Notes: generated from the sequence alone by a model not told the origin. Shown: positions 22,700-33,826, numbered from the stretch's first letter. The stretch: DNA of 64,000 nucleotides from Armigeres subalbatus (GCF_024139115.2 NC_085141.1:132493822-132557821); one strand, 5' to 3'. Translations and numbers: made by a program.

Positions 22700-23230
22700 G
22701 GGACCCTCCTTATCCTTGAGGTAAGACGCGCGGCTACAAAGCAAGACCTGAGGGTGGCTGGGTTCGATTCCCGGTGCCAGTGTAGACAATTTTCAGATTG
22801 GAAATTGTCTCGACTTCCCTGAGCATAAAACTATCATCGTGTTAGCCTCATGATATACGAAAGTATGTAAACGCCAGAGCCCAGCATGACGTGGTAAGGG
22901 ACAATTACTGTGGAGGGTGCCCAGGCTCCGTTAAAGGCCTAGCTCATTATTTCACCCCCCTGGCAATGCATCCCCTCGGCACGGGTCGCTTGACGCCTTG
23001 GGATTAGGGGTTAGGGACGATGGTCCCGGTCTAACTCGCAGTGGCCATGGGGAGGGGTCGTCAAGCCCTTGGACAAAGTCCCTGCTGCCCCCGTGATATA
23101 CGAATGCAAATATGGTAACCTGTCTTAGAAACCTCGCAGTTAACAACTGTGGAAGTGCTTGATGAACACTAAGCTGCGAGGCGGATCTATCCCAGTGTGG
23201 GATATAATGCCAATAAGAAGAAGAAGAAGA
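22700..23230 (+). mobile_element. Feilai-like SINE, copy 2, split by an insertion
   Basis: The head (ACCCTCCTTATCCTTGAGGT, then GCGCGGCTACAAAGCAAGAC and B-box GGTTCGATTCCC) and body match copy 1. The tail ends in (GAA)n at about 23230. The body is interrupted at 22862-23093. Its 3' tail abuts the truncated integrase end of the BEL/Pao element. Confidence 0.87.
22862..23093. mobile_element. 232-bp insertion inside Feilai copy 2
   Basis: Flanked by an 11-bp direct repeat TGATATACGAA (22851-22861 and 23094-23104) present only once in copy 1, so this is an insertion with target duplication. The sequence is GC-rich (GGAGGGGTCGTCAAGCCCTT, CCCCTCGGCACGGGTCGC) and non-coding. Part is related to 13722-13785. 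It has no poly(A) tail or inverted ends. It may be a truncated retroelement end. Confidence 0.8.
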
Positions 23231-23234
23231 TGTT

Positions 23235-24270
23235 TAACCATGTTACAACTGCACCTCAACGCCGTTCCCGCATCCGTCGGTAACTTCTCCGGTTCCCGAA
23301 CGCCATCAGAACTAAACAACAAAAAGTGATTAGGTATCAAAGATTCCTGACTGGATGTTTCTAGTAGAATGAACGTCAACGGCCTTGAATTGACCATGCT
23401 TTCCGCCTCTGCCAATACCGTTGCAAACGACTCGTCATCTAATTAAAGCTCTACCAGAATAGACCCCAGTGCCGACTTCACTGCGCGAACCATTCCTTCC
23501 CAACAACCCCTCATATGAGGAGCAGCGGGCGGGTTAAACCGCCATTGAGTTTGAATTGAGGGAATTTGTAAATGTGCTCCCCAGCTCGGTGTGAATCATG
23601 TTGATCTCATCCTGAAGATCGCTCCTACAAAATTCGTACCATTGTCGGAGTAAATTTCCCGAGGCGATCCCGCCGTGCAATGAGCCTTCTGATCGCCTTC
23701 TTGCACGCATCGGTGGATAAACTGGCAACTACTTCGAGGTGAATGGCCCTGCACTTCACTGCACTTCGTCCCACTTTCATAAAATACGGCCCAAAAAAAT
23801 CAACGCCAACGTATGTAAACGGGCGTACGTTCGGCTCTAGGCGCACCGCTGGAAGCGGACCCATCTTTGGAGGAACACGTACAGACTTGTACACGCGGCA
23901 CCACATGCAGCGATTTCTTGTAAGTCGAACTTCCACTCGCAGCGGCAGGTTTCATCATTAGCATGGCCGTATATCCGATGATAGAAGTCCAATAGCAGTT
24001 CAGTTTACCGATGGCTTCTTGGCAGGATAATAGGGTATTTTGCATCGTATACTAGTACATGTGCGGCAGAAGCTATGCTGCCTACGCGCAACACCCCATA
24101 TTCGTCGGCAAATGATGACTGCTTTACCTGACAACTGGAGGTCTCTATTTGCTTCTGTTGACCACTGCTTCGATTCAAGTTCTGCTTGATAACTTCAACT
24201 TCTTCTGGAAACACTTCGGATTGAACCATCGTCCACAGGGTTTCTCTCGGCTTTTTGCATTTCCACACAG
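23235..24270 (-). pseudogene. BEL/Pao integrase region
   Basis: Minus strand. 24.27-23.95 kb carries degraded zinc-finger/integrase N-terminal sequence. 23936-23625 has NRCMWCRVYKSVR and FTYVGVDFFGPYFMKVGRS, with the core Asp, then IHLEVVASLSTDACKKAIRR. About 23560-23480 has WRFNPPAAPHMRGCWEGMVR (core Glu region altered to Gly), and 23415-23240 has MAEAESMVNSRPLTF and the trailing DUF5641-like part. Several frames are needed. It ends abruptly at the Feilai tail near 23232, so the element has lost its 3' end and LTR. It belongs to the element spanning 23.2-30.1 kb. Confidence 0.85.
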
Positions 24271-24391
24271 GTCACTCCGATTTTGTCTGTAGAACGACTA
24301 TACTTTGAGTTTCTCAAACTGTTCACGAAATGATGAACATATGCCACGGAACGCAACATTCTCTCGAACCGTGAAAATCTTGTATTAACGT

Positions 24392-25018
24392 TCACCATTG
24401 GTTGTTTGATATGATGGCAAAATATGTAGGCTTCGCGTAATTAAGTGTCACTTTCATCCTTATCTCTTCCGTATTCATCGAACAATTAGACCCGCTGCCG
24501 TAGAGGAATTCCGGACCATGAAACCAACGGCTGTCAACATTACATGGTGGACCTTTTCCCCACTTTCTAGCTTCATCTGCAACGTTGATCTTCGTAGAAA
24601 TCCACTGTCTTTCCTTGATCTTTGTGAGACACAGTATTTCGTCAACTCTGAAGGCGACAAACTGCCGATATCGACGGGTATCCGTCGTTATCCACGAACA
24701 CACCGTTGATGAGTCGCTCCAGAAGTACGTCTTCTGAATTTTCAAAGTGTGGTTTTCCTCTATCGTTGTTCGTAAGCGAGCTCCTGGCAATGCTGCCATC
24801 AGTTCTAATCGAGGAATAGAGACAATTCGAACTGGTTGCACCTTCGTTTTCGACGAAACAAGTGCTACTCTGACCTGTCCTCGGTCCAAGATGCGGAAAT
24901 ATGCCACCGCTGCAAATGCCTGAGCGTTTGCATCGACAAAAACACGTAGCTCCAGAGTGTTGAAGCATTGTGGATCGTATCCCGGAAAATAGCACCGAAG
25001 TATACGCAATTCACACAT
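24392..25018 (-). pseudogene. BEL/Pao RNase H-like region (peptidase A17 family label)
   Basis: An open stretch of 208 codons with FVDANAQAFAAVAYFR, PRLELMAALPGARL, TYFWSDSSTVCSWI and FVAFRVDEI. It is typical of the segment following RT in BEL/Pao polyproteins, where the DANxxAF and WSDSxTV motifs carry the RNase H acidic residues. It joins the RT part upstream through a disrupted stretch at 25019-25093. Expected function was degradation of the RNA strand in RNA:DNA hybrids. The element is fragmented and not functional. Confidence 0.87.
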
Positions 25019-25093
25019 CTTCTCTAAAACTATTATCCAATCTTTCTCGCTTATATCCTCCGGAATCTTGTTGTCCCATTCTGTCTTGCTTCT

Positions 25094-25800
25094 CTACACA
25101 TCTTGTATAAGGATTTTTCCATGAATTACAATCGCCGCTACCAAACCTAGAGGGTCGTAAATGCTCATGACCAACCGAAGCATTTCCCTTTTCGTATGAA
25201 ACGCCGAAATGTCTAGTTGATCACGTACTTTCGCGTCGAACTGCAGTGAAAACGTGAACTCATCCTCCTTTTGAATCCACGCCATCCCCAACAATCGGTC
25301 GAATCCAATCTCTTTATCCGACAGCATGGCTTTAATCGACTCTGAATTATCTTCACCTAGATTGTCTAGGACTTTTCCGTCACTCGACATCCAGTTGCGA
25401 ATATGGAATCCTGCTCGTCAGTGCACCTCGATCACTTGCTTCGCTACTTCAACCGCTTCCTTCACCGTATCAATACTATCTACGTAGTCGTCCACATATT
25501 ACCACGTAGGAGAACATGGTACTCATTGGATGCTCCGGAGAATCTCTGTAGGGAAATAAAGTGCGCTGCGATCTTCTTGACGAATAGAAATTTGTAATGA
25601 TATTCTTTGATGTCTGCTGATACGGCAACTTGACGCTCTCGATATGGGAACATTACAGACAATAACGGTGTCAGCAGATCAGGACCCTTGAGCAACATGC
25701 TGTTCAATGATACGCCATCAATCTTCGCCGCTGCGTCCCAGATCACTCGAACTTTTCCGGACTTTTCCTGGCTCGTTGTTCTTCCACACTTTTCACGTTT
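25094..25800 (-). pseudogene. BEL/Pao reverse transcriptase region
   Basis: 25746-25480 has RVIWDAAAKIDGVSLNSMLLKGPDLL and FPYRERQVAVSADIKEYHYKF, a BEL/Pao RT A-region in which the expected SADIKEMF-type segment carries the first catalytic Asp. About 25500-25440 has a damaged YVDD region (NMWTTT in one frame, YVDDYVDS in the next). 25390-25094 gives the thumb segment, EIGFDRLLGMAWIQKEDEF, TKREMLRLVMSIYDPLGL. At least two frameshifts break it. Confidence 0.85.
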
Positions 25801-26910
25801 AGCACAACAGCTACACCCAGACCCTCGGTATCGAAAAAGCGACGAACGTACTCATGGAGGTCATCTTCAGGCGACATGACAAACATATGCAGTTGCGTAT
25901 GCATCGTGTTCGCTTTTGTTTTCCGTAGACTTCCACACACTGTCCATCCGATTCTGGTCTTCGTTGCTATGGGGTCAGTCAGCTTGCCCTCGCGCAGTTT
26001 CAACGTGGCTAGTAAATGGCAATTGCTCTGTCTAATCAGGATTTCTGGTACTGCAGGCTTAAAACTCTTCACCGGAAGCTTGCTCAGATGCTTGAAACGT
26101 GTGGCTAGTTCTTCATAGTCAGTCGTCTGTTGCGGTAGACCAAGGTTATCGATGGTCTTCTTCTTCTTCTTCTCCCACACTGGGACAGAGCCGCCTCGCA
26201 GCTTAGTGTTCACTAAGCACTTCCACAGTTATTAACTGCGAGGTTTCTAAGCCAGGTTACCATTACCATTGAGGCTAGCACGATGATACTTTTATGCCCA
26301 GGGAAGTCGAGACAATTTCCAATCCGAAAATTTCCTAGACTGGCACCGGGAATTGAACCCAGCCACCCTCAGCATGGTCTTGCTTTGTAGCCGCGCGTCT
26401 TACCGCACGGCTAAGGAGGGCCCTAAGGTTATCGATGGTATACACCTCGGATAATTTGTACCGTTTGTTTTCACCGACCTCGGATATTACCAAAGTAACG
26501 ATTCTGTTCCAGCGATGTTCTTGTTGATACCCCCTGTCCATTCAATGTGCAAGGTATCTACTCGTCCTCTGGCACCAAGAGCTTTGGCAATTGACCGTTC
26601 AATAAGTGTCACCGAAGATCCGCCATCAAGGAATGTGTAAGTGTTCATGTGTCCCTTTGTCCCGTACAAAGTAACCGGGAGAATGCGGAAGAGCATGGAT
26701 GACGACAACTGACGATGAAAAGAAACCACCGCACTGGTAGTCTTGGAGATATTCGGTGGCTCAAAGTGAAGTAAACGGAGATGTCGTTTGAGACAGTTGT
26801 TGATTCCACAAACCTCCCCTTGGCAAGGCCATCGAGCGTGTGACGTGAGGCACACAATTTATTTGTCTTCACCGCCTTCCATTTGCCATCCAAATCTAAT
26901 CCTTTAAACG
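25743..26910 (-). pseudogene. BEL/Pao zinc-knuckle and aspartic protease region, split by Feilai
   Basis: 26910-26810 reads WKAVKTNKLC then CLTSHARWPCQGEVCGINNC and RHLRLLH, the paired Cys/His knuckles of BEL gag-pol, with a frameshift between. 26700-26440 has TYTFLDGGSSVTLIERSIA, whose LDGGS is the protease active site (usually DSGS; the Ser-Gly pair is DGG here). 26150-25750 has the rest (NLGLPQQTTDYEELATRFKH, ATKTRIGWTVCG). A reversed Feilai (26157-26424) separates the halves with a perfect duplicated target. Confidence 0.85.
26157..26424 (-). mobile_element. Feilai-like SINE, copy 3 (reverse), with 15-bp target duplication
   Basis: In reverse complement it has the tRNA head, a B-box variant GGTTCAATTCCC, the common body and a (GAA)n tail (26157-26172). 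The flanks AAGGTTATCGATGGT at 26142-26156 and 26425-26439 are a perfect 15-bp target duplication, so the copy is recent. It disrupts the protease region of the BEL/Pao element and sits in the same orientation as that element. Confidence 0.93.
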
Positions 26911-26911
26911 G

Positions 26912-28134
26912 CTGCACGCTTAAAGTCAAGTACACATCGCATGAATAATTTTCACACATCACAGCGACGCCTTGACCGACTCTCACAATGATTGAAAATT
27001 TTGTGTGAAACACGCGCAGTCGCTGTGTACTGTCTCACATACGCATGATATGTGTAAGTGAGTTTGTCTCGAACTGTCAAAGTCCCTTCGGGTCGCTATG
27101 ATTGCGAACGTGTGCAGAACGTACCGCAAGGACTCGTACTTTTTCGGAGGTTAGGCTTGCCAAAAACTCCTCGCCGAGTAGAAAATGAGCAAGAGCAAGC
27201 GTTTTTTTGAGGAGCAGAAGTAAGCATCAAAACTCACAACATTGTGCATCATTAAACCCGAGCATGTGCGTCGCAAAACAAGAGCGAGTCTATCTGTTCA
27301 TCTTTTTCTTGTGGTGCGTCACTCACTTACACTCACACTCAAAACAGCCTCCAAGATTTTTTCACATACAAAGCGTCGCTCCGGAGGCTCAATGAATGCT
27401 CTTTCGCCTGACGCCTCACTCACATGTGTTTTTATTTTGCTTTTCCTCACTCTGCGTTTTTGTACCTCTGCTTTTTTACGCTTCCACTCAATTGTGAGGA
27501 TGCGAAGGCAGTATTTTGCTGATGATGATTTTATTTGACTCTAGCGAGGGTGAGGAGTTTTGTCAAGCCTGGTTAACCTTTTGCTTCGATGGCGAAACAA
27601 CAAAATGTGCGAATACAATCATCGCACTTTGTTTTGTTGATCGAAACGATTGGAGAAGCCTCCGAATATGTATGGAAAAGTTGGTTTCGTGTAACATTAA
27701 TATGAAATCATACAATTTAGGTTAGGTCCGGTTTTCGACTGCTCCCTCGCTGTGTGAAATGAACTCACCGAAAATCGTTGGCCATCGGTTACACAAAAAT
27801 GAGTAACATGGTAGTTACTCGTAATATGAGTTGTTCCAGGAGAGGCCCGTTTTGTGTGAACGGAACACAAAAATATGTAATTCATTTTAAGCGTGTGGCA
27901 GTTCTCGATTCAATCTGGTACTGCTCGCTCCGCTTATGGGTCAAACACAATTGGTACGTTTGCGTGCGTTTTGACAGTTTTTCCATGGGAAAACTGTCAA
28001 AACGCACGCAAACGTATCAATTGTGTTTGGCCCATTACTCTTTCCTTCAGCTTTCCACCATCAGTTTCAGTTTTCTCCATCTCTTCGCGAAAACTCGCTT
28101 TCGACTTGTCAGCGTACACGAGCGTGTTTAAGAA
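26912..28134. mobile_element. About 1.2-kb foldback-rich insert in the BEL/Pao element
   Basis: BEL/Pao gag coding is recognisable on both sides (to about 26907 and from about 28135) but not between, so an insertion is inferred. Inside, 27145-27240 is an imperfect inverted partner of 27472-27578 (shared GAGGAGTTTT and CAAGCCT blocks). A compact palindrome is at 27937-28034. No frame encodes a known domain; plus frames at 27242 and 27778 look fortuitous. The ends are approximate. Confidence 0.5.
27937..28034. mobile_element. Compact palindromic MITE, about 98 bp
   Basis: Arms of about 48 bp (TGGGTCAAACACAATTGGTA, then CGTTTGCGTGCGTTTTGACA) meet at TTCCATGGGAA with almost no loop. Three or four mismatches. 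It forms a near-complete hairpin and has no coding role. Confidence 0.88.
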
Positions 28135-30080
28135 CGATCTTTCCTTCTGTCGATTTTTCTCTTACCTGACAACATTCTGCGGAACATTTAAAAGCAGCGT
28201 TACCCCGCTTGCAGCAGAAGAAATCCTTGCCGTGTAGTCGCTAAACACATTTAGATCCACCACTGCAATTTGTTCTTGGTAGAGAGCCCAACTAAACTTC
28301 ACCGTACCCGCAGGTATCCGTAGAGTGTTGGTAGCTGCTTAGAAACAGTGGCCAATCAATCGGATCTCCAGAGAAAGTTGGAAGCTCCCTTGTGACAACC
28401 TGTCTAGCAACTAAATGTTGAGGCGATGGTCCAAGTTGGGTTGCCACAAGCGACTGAGCAAACTGATTCGGTTGAATTCCTGGTATTAGGGTCTCGCCGA
28501 CATTTCTCACCAACACGAACGCAGGTTCGTGGTTGCAAACAATCCCATTTGATTTTGCCGTGACAGCTGCTCGTGGTTGCAAACAAACCGAGTAAAAGTG
28601 TGAGTGAAACGTGCGTGTACGTACACGATCGCTGAAAGCCTAATAGAGAGGGAAATGGGAGGAATAGAAGCTGGTATGTTCGTTATTTCAACACCCTCAG
28701 GCACACCACATTGCGCCCAGGGTTGCCACATTTAAATCTGTATTTTTTCTTCCGTAAATCTCCATATCTGTATCTCAAGTCAAAAAATCTGTATTAATAA
28801 TCTGTATCCATCTAAACCTAATTAAAATGGTTTTTGAACAAACTTTGAAAAATGTTTTGAAAAATATGTAAATTTGATAATTTTTGAACGGAATCTGTCG
28901 AGAGTCCGTCTTTAACTATTGTAGCCACTTTAGTGGACCAACCGCTCAGTCACACTAAACCTACTGAGCAGAACTACTGTTTCTGGATATGTGAATAAAG
29001 GCTGGATCTGATTCTCTTTTAATATTGCTTGAGCTTTTTCTGAGATCACTTTATTCAAATATAGTCTGAACATTTTACGAACCGCCATCGGGGGTGACAA
29101 TGGATCATCGCTCTCACCGGCAGTCTGGTGGTCGTAGAGCAAAATAGTTCAAAATAGTCTCTTATATTTTAGTCTTCTTGCCCTCAGATACATTCAATCT
29201 ATTCTACAAGCATTCTATGTAGTTGAAACAGTGACCCATTCTCACCCCCATTTGACCCACTGTTACCCCCGACGACGGGAGCATAATCTGGTTTCATTCA
29301 TCGTTGATTTGCATAAACTGCCAATATGTTCTGTCTTTTCAAATTAAGATTTTGCTAATATGATAATGGTCTGTAATAAAATCAGTTTGTCAAAGAATTT
29401 AATTGTATAAGCTTAAAATATTATTGAAAACAGGTATTCACTGATAGCAAATTATTTATATAATTTTTATTATAGTTTTCAGTACTGTACTCTTCAAGAA
29501 ATCTGTAAAATCTGTAATTTTGTCAAAAATCTGTATATCTGTATATACAGATTCTTGGTCATCCCTCTACCCCAAATATCTGTAAAATACAGAATAATCT
29601 ATATATGTGGCAACCCTGATTGCGCCACGAAGCCCTGTAGATTATGACACACACCATCATCAGCCGAAGTCAGTATAGGAGGTGGAGGAAACGAAGAAAC
29701 ACTTTCTTCGGGAGAGATACCGCCATCTGCAGACCTAACCTGATTGCGGGTAACAAGCCGTTGTACCTCGTCGTGTAAGTCCCAATACTCTGTAGCTGCT
29801 TCTTTCTGCAGACGATCCGCCTCATAATCGCGCTGGCGAGCCGCCGCTATCTGGGATTATAGTTGCTGCTCAGTTCCGCGCAGACACTCAATTGCGTTCT
29901 CCAGTTCTGCCAGTTGGAGTTGAACCGTTGTGAGTTCCCTGTTAGGTCGGTTGAGTTTGTGAATAGTTTCATTGGCTTAACGGAATAGGTCCCCAAAGAA
30001 TTCTTGTAATAGCTAGTGGAGGACTGGGGCCTCATTGCACCCTTTCGACATCTCTTTCGTATGACAGTTTGCATGATTTG
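28135..30080 (-). pseudogene. BEL/Pao gag region, split by a hAT MITE
   Basis: Minus strand. The best part (28430-28292) reads ARQVVTRELPTFSGDPIDWP, then FLSSYQHSTDTCGY, the DUF1759-type gag core of BEL/Pao elements. 28290-28135 continues with a weaker match. 30080-29630 shows glutamine/glutamate-rich coiled-coil-like sequence with many stops, consistent with the gag N-terminus. The hAT-type MITE at 28718-29618 lies between. No upstream LTR is identifiable. Confidence 0.65.
28718..29618. mobile_element. hAT-type non-autonomous element, 901 bp, 8-bp target duplication
   Basis: Ends CAGGGTTGCCACAT and ATGTGGCAACCCTG are perfect complements. The 8-bp flank ATTGCGCC is duplicated at 28710-28717 and 29619-29626. 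The inside has many repeats of ATCTGTAT/ATCTGTAAA near both ends and no transposase. It lies in the gag region of the BEL/Pao element and so is younger than it. Confidence 0.92.
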
Positions 30081-30169
30081 CTCGAGTCGAGGTGCGCAAT
30101 GCCACCCCTGGTTTTGCCTTCTCGAACATTAAGTGTACGTAAAATCTATAGGTTCACCCCAAAGATAAA

Positions 30170-30300
30170 CTTTTTATAGGAAAAATGAGGCTTACAGGGT
30201 TATAAACTAATCAAATTAGTTTAACGAATTGAGGTGATGTCTGTGTGTGCGTGTTTGTATGTATGTGTGTGCGCAAAACATGTACAAAATTATCTCCTAT
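30170..30300 (-). mobile_element. Short reverse fragment of the ACCCAGATTA repeat
   Basis: In reverse complement it shows the CA-rich run and the GACATCACCTCAATTCG block, followed by a CCTCATTTTTCCTATAAAAAG-like segment, as in copies at 33827 and 63849. Neither end is preserved. Confidence 0.55.
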
Positions 30301-30414
30301 TTTTAAACACTTGTCCTTAACCAATGAATTATTGGCAGTGGCTGATTTTCTACTCGCCGCAGCCACATCCAGGCGCTATAGTATATGTACAAAATAGCCA
30401 GCAAGAGTTAACCG

Positions 30415-30613
30415 CCAGAAATTTGTATGGCGAAAGACATCTAACGCTGGTTTTCTCAAAATTAGGAACTTTTCATGAAAAACTATTTGGTATCGGTTAT
30501 GAGGGATGGTGTCCGCTACTACGCCTACCAAATATTTTTTCGATTAAAGTGCTTAATTTTGAGAAATCGAACCTTAGATGCCTTTCGCCATACTGATTTC
30601 AGAAAGTTAACTC
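30415..30613. mobile_element. Palindromic MITE, 199 bp
   Basis: Inverted ends GAGTTAAC...CAGAAAT...GTATGGCGAAAG extend about 60 bp on each side with moderate divergence (GGCGAAAG(A/G)CATCTAA, TTTCTCAAAATTA). It is located 580 bp upstream of the mRpL34 start codon. Non-coding. Confidence 0.8.
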
Positions 30614-31195
30614 CTAGTGTGCCGCTGTAAGCACGCTCAAAGCAGGCGATTCATTTGTTCGCGCGAAAAATTGCATTCAACGGTAAAACTTGCTATAAAT
30701 ATAAATGAATGTGAATTATGGAATATATGCACCTACCGGTGCTATTTTTTTTTTTCTATTTCAAACATTTTTTCATATGTAAAACAAGCGCTTGCTGGTT
30801 GCTGATGAAGTTACATTTTTCCTCTTTGCAAGTCCCGTCGCCGTCCCAGATCAAAATGAGCCTTCAGTCTGTTTTTTCTCTGCTCGGGATTCCAAACATT
30901 ATGACAACTCTGAAATTGTTGTGTAATTTCGAATAATTCTTGTTTTCGTGATGAACAGATAGATGTCCGCTATTGCATTTTCGAGAGGGTTGTGTCTCTG
31001 CTGCAAATAATCCAGCGAAGACAAAAACGTTTCGAACATATGTCGCGTATGTAACGTACCGCTGTCAAATAAAAAATAACGCGTTACAGTAAGTTGAATG
31101 TTTGGGCTGGAAGCAATTTCGTTGAATCAAAATAAAACCTTTCTTACGTAAATTTTAGGATTTGTTTTCCAAAATTGGAATAATTTAAAATTAAA
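30614..31195 (+). promoter_or_regulatory. Upstream region of mRpL34
   Basis: AT-rich sequence between a MITE and the mRpL34 start codon. No TATA box at a convincing position could be chosen; a short GC-containing stretch near 31020-31060 is a plausible promoter site. The transcription start cannot be read from sequence alone. Confidence 0.3.
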
Positions 31196-31524
31196 ATGGC
31201 TTTGGTGCGCTCATTACAGTAAGTAATAGTACTTCTTTGCGTATATAAACAATTTTAAATAATTCATTTGTTTACTGCAGAATGCTCATTCCGCTGGCCA
31301 TGCCTAAAGCATGCATGCCCGCTTTGACTGCCGCCAGTGCGATACCGGCTGGAGGCGCGTGGTCCACCCTGTCGGCAAGAACCGTAGTGCGGAATCAGTT
31401 CCCCAGGGCACGGGAAGTCAAACGTATCCGCGTACATGGATGGTGGAAGCGCATGTCCACTCCGGAAGGACGGCGCATTCTGATGCGAAGGATCCTCAAG
31501 GGCCGACACGTTCTATCGCACTGA
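31196..31524 (+). CDS. mRpL34: Mitochondrial ribosomal protein L34 (two exons)
   Basis: A protein of the large subunit of the mitochondrial ribosome (bL34 family), nuclear-encoded and imported. Exon 1 is 31196-31218 (ATG...TTA CA), followed by donor GTAAGTAAT; intron 31219-31280 (62 bp) ends TTTACTGCAG; exon 2 is 31281-31524, ending in TGA. The join stays in frame and gives 88 residues. Residues 1 to about 40 are rich in Ala, Leu and Met with few acidic residues, as in a mitochondrial targeting sequence. The mature C-terminal part has the bL34 signature: [20 protein letters not shown] then [13 protein letters not shown]. Length is normal for the family. An alternative start at the exon-2 Met (31282) would lose part of the leader; the splice signals favour the longer form. 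No damage seen. Confidence 0.95.
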
Positions 31525-32188
31525 TCTACCATTATTTTGTTTGTCCCCTTCTAGTTCAAGGTAAATATAAAGCAAATGTGGAGCCGATGAAAAGTTCAGT
31601 CCATTCCGAAAAGCCTTGGTAAACGATTATTGTGTTTATTTGCTTTTTCGCATGGGTCGAATCACCTGGGCTAGAGGTAGATTCGATTTGCTCAATTTCG
31701 TCATTAATCAAATCGAACTGATTGCTAAGTTCAATAGGAGAAGAATTATTTCCAAAGTTAGAGTTAGAAGGGACATCATATTCATAATTGTTTTGAGTTT
31801 ATTCATTCATCGTCAGTTTTAATCATTGCATGCATCGTTTTCATTCATTAATCTTAAATCATAATCATATAACTTTTATACCTTTCAATAATCAAATTTG
31901 ATACCTAGCCTTTGAGAAGAATTACTTCATTATTGAGCACTATGCAAATCATTCAATTTGATAATGTAATAATTATCATCGATCGTTAATCACTTGTCAA
32001 GCACATATTGTGTCAACATCGGTAATCGTCAATCACACTCCAAACTTTTTATTCATTATCATTAATTGTTAATCATTGTCAAAAATTAATTTAATCGTTA
32101 ATCATAATCTTTAATCACAGAGTTGAATGATTTCATCATAGCAAATTTAATCATTCATTGGAAGCTTCATTCGCGCTCTATTTTTAAG
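31525..32188. other. 3' flank of mRpL34; AT-rich low-complexity DNA
   Basis: No clear canonical poly(A) signal was identified right after the mRpL34 stop. From about 31830 to 32160 the sequence is dominated by TTAATCATT/AATCATTCATT motifs without strict period. The 68-codon frame at 31616-31822 has no domain. Confidence 0.45.
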
Positions 32189-32190
32189 TA

Positions 32191-32405
32191 AGGGAACTGT
32201 TCCATTTTTCATCTCACTGGACATATATTCATCTAATCGCAAAACAAAAAATACAGCCCCAATCTCGTCGCTTCTTTTTGCTAACATGCGGGCTCACTGG
32301 TGAAAAAGATCACAAAAATAAAAAACAAACCAAATTCCTTTTCATTGCTTTGTTTTTGATGGGATGTGAATAGGAGTTATGGGATGAAGTGCCGAACCGT
32401 TCCCC
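32191..32405. mobile_element. TA-flanked MITE, 215 bp
   Basis: Ends AGGGAAC(T)GTTC...TTCATC and the complement GGGGAAC(G)GTTC...TTCATC, with TA at 32189-32190 and 32406-32407. It is consistent with a Tc1/mariner-type MITE. Inverted ends are about 28 bp with several mismatches. Non-coding. Confidence 0.7.
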
Positions 32406-32407
32406 TA

Positions 32408-33567
32408 GTTAGTTTCTTCAAATTTGTCATCAATATCAACACTAAGTCCATTGCATATGGTCATTATACTTAGTTACCAGGCATTACAAAACTTAAAATA
32501 TTGTCGAGCCCTTGTTTTCACATATTTAACATGTTTTTTGCTTTACCAACGCCAAAGATATTTGAATTTTATGCCATACTGGTGCCAACACGGAGTGAAG
32601 GTAAAGTACTCACCGCATTTTTTCGCATTTGACACACTTTTGGCTTCTTTCACGCAAAGGGCAAATTTGAGTGAAAGGAACCATAAATTGAGTTGATCTG
32701 CGGTTCCGTAAACATTCCTATACACCTCCAATGAAAATTTAACTAATCTAATAGCTATAAGTTTTTTCCTACGGGATTTTTCAAGAGAAAGCGCCCGAAA
32801 AATGGTCTATTTGTGGAAATCAATGACACAAAAACCCAAAATAGAAGCTAAATATTTTCTAAATTTGACGCAATATCACCGCAGAAGCAATGTATTCGGC
32901 AAAATTACAACACGTTTATTACATGTATTTTTTTTTTTTTTGTATCTTTGTTATAAAGATTTTCAGCCCAACTAATTAAATAGATATCATCTATAATAGG
33001 ATACATTGACTTTTTTTGGAACATTACATGCAGTTCAATTTTCCGAAATTGTTTTAGTGATGTTATATTAGCTGCAACAGTCTATAGTCAAATGTTCCAT
33101 GTACGGATGGTGTTTCAAACGACTCTAAAACAAGTTTAATGAGTTTTTAATGAGTAGTGGCGCTTTTTGAAGAAAATGGGTGAATTTTTCACGGTGGGAA
33201 TAATATCAACAATAACACAGTACCCATTAATGGGTAAAGTCATCTAACCGTGTGTGGCACAAGTTTACACTTAGTTACACAATGACAGTTGTCGCTTTTA
33301 ACGTGGATCGCTTTTTAACGCTGTTTTTTAAAAGGTTGGGGGATACGGGAAACCGCAAAAAAAAACAATTTTTGTTGAAGTTGTTTTTTACGTGATTTAT
33401 AGTATTCACGCATTGTTTGTGTAAATTTTGTGATTTTCGCGGTTTTAATTTATGCCCCGCGTAAGAACCGGTTCAAGTGTATTGTGTATTCAGTGGCGTC
33501 GCGTAACCTCACTTTTTACCTATGCACTGACCCAAAAAATGAAAATTTTGATATTTTGGCAGCCCAA
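32408..33567. other. No gene supported
   Basis: Frames at 32424-32696 (plus) and 32543-32731 (minus) are opposite strands of the same sequence and show no domain. A poly(T) run lies at 32929-32941. Nothing else recognised. Confidence 0.4.
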
Positions 33568-33790
33568 ATCTTATATATAAAAATGAAATGGTCTGTGTTC
33601 GTATCCGCATAACTCGAAAACGGCTGGATGGATTTTTTTCATTTCTTCAGCAGAAACATTCGTTATTTGAAAATAAAATTATCTGAGTCGTTTAGTCAAA
33701 TCAAAATCTAGTTATTCTGTGCATTTCCGCACAACAATTCATTAAATTTAAGTACAGTGCACAGGTAGATTGAGGTTAGGGAAACGCCAC
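33568..33790 (+). mobile_element. Helitron-like 5' end fragment
   Basis: Begins TCTTATATATAAAAATGAAA, then GTCTGTGTTCGTATCCGCATAACTCGAAAACGG-type sequence (split here as GTATCCGCATAACTCGAAAA). TC followed by TTATATATAAAA and a CTCGAAAAC segment is how many insect Helitron-related elements begin. The 3' end (hairpin and CTAG) is not visible before 33827. Tentative. Confidence 0.4.
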
Positions 33791-33826
33791 TGAGTGTATT
33801 ATATTTTAAATTTATATGATACAAAA

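Noticed and set aside
27242..28237. Plus frames of 98-117 codons within the BEL/Pao region
   Set aside because: They cross a palindrome and a foldback and have no domain.
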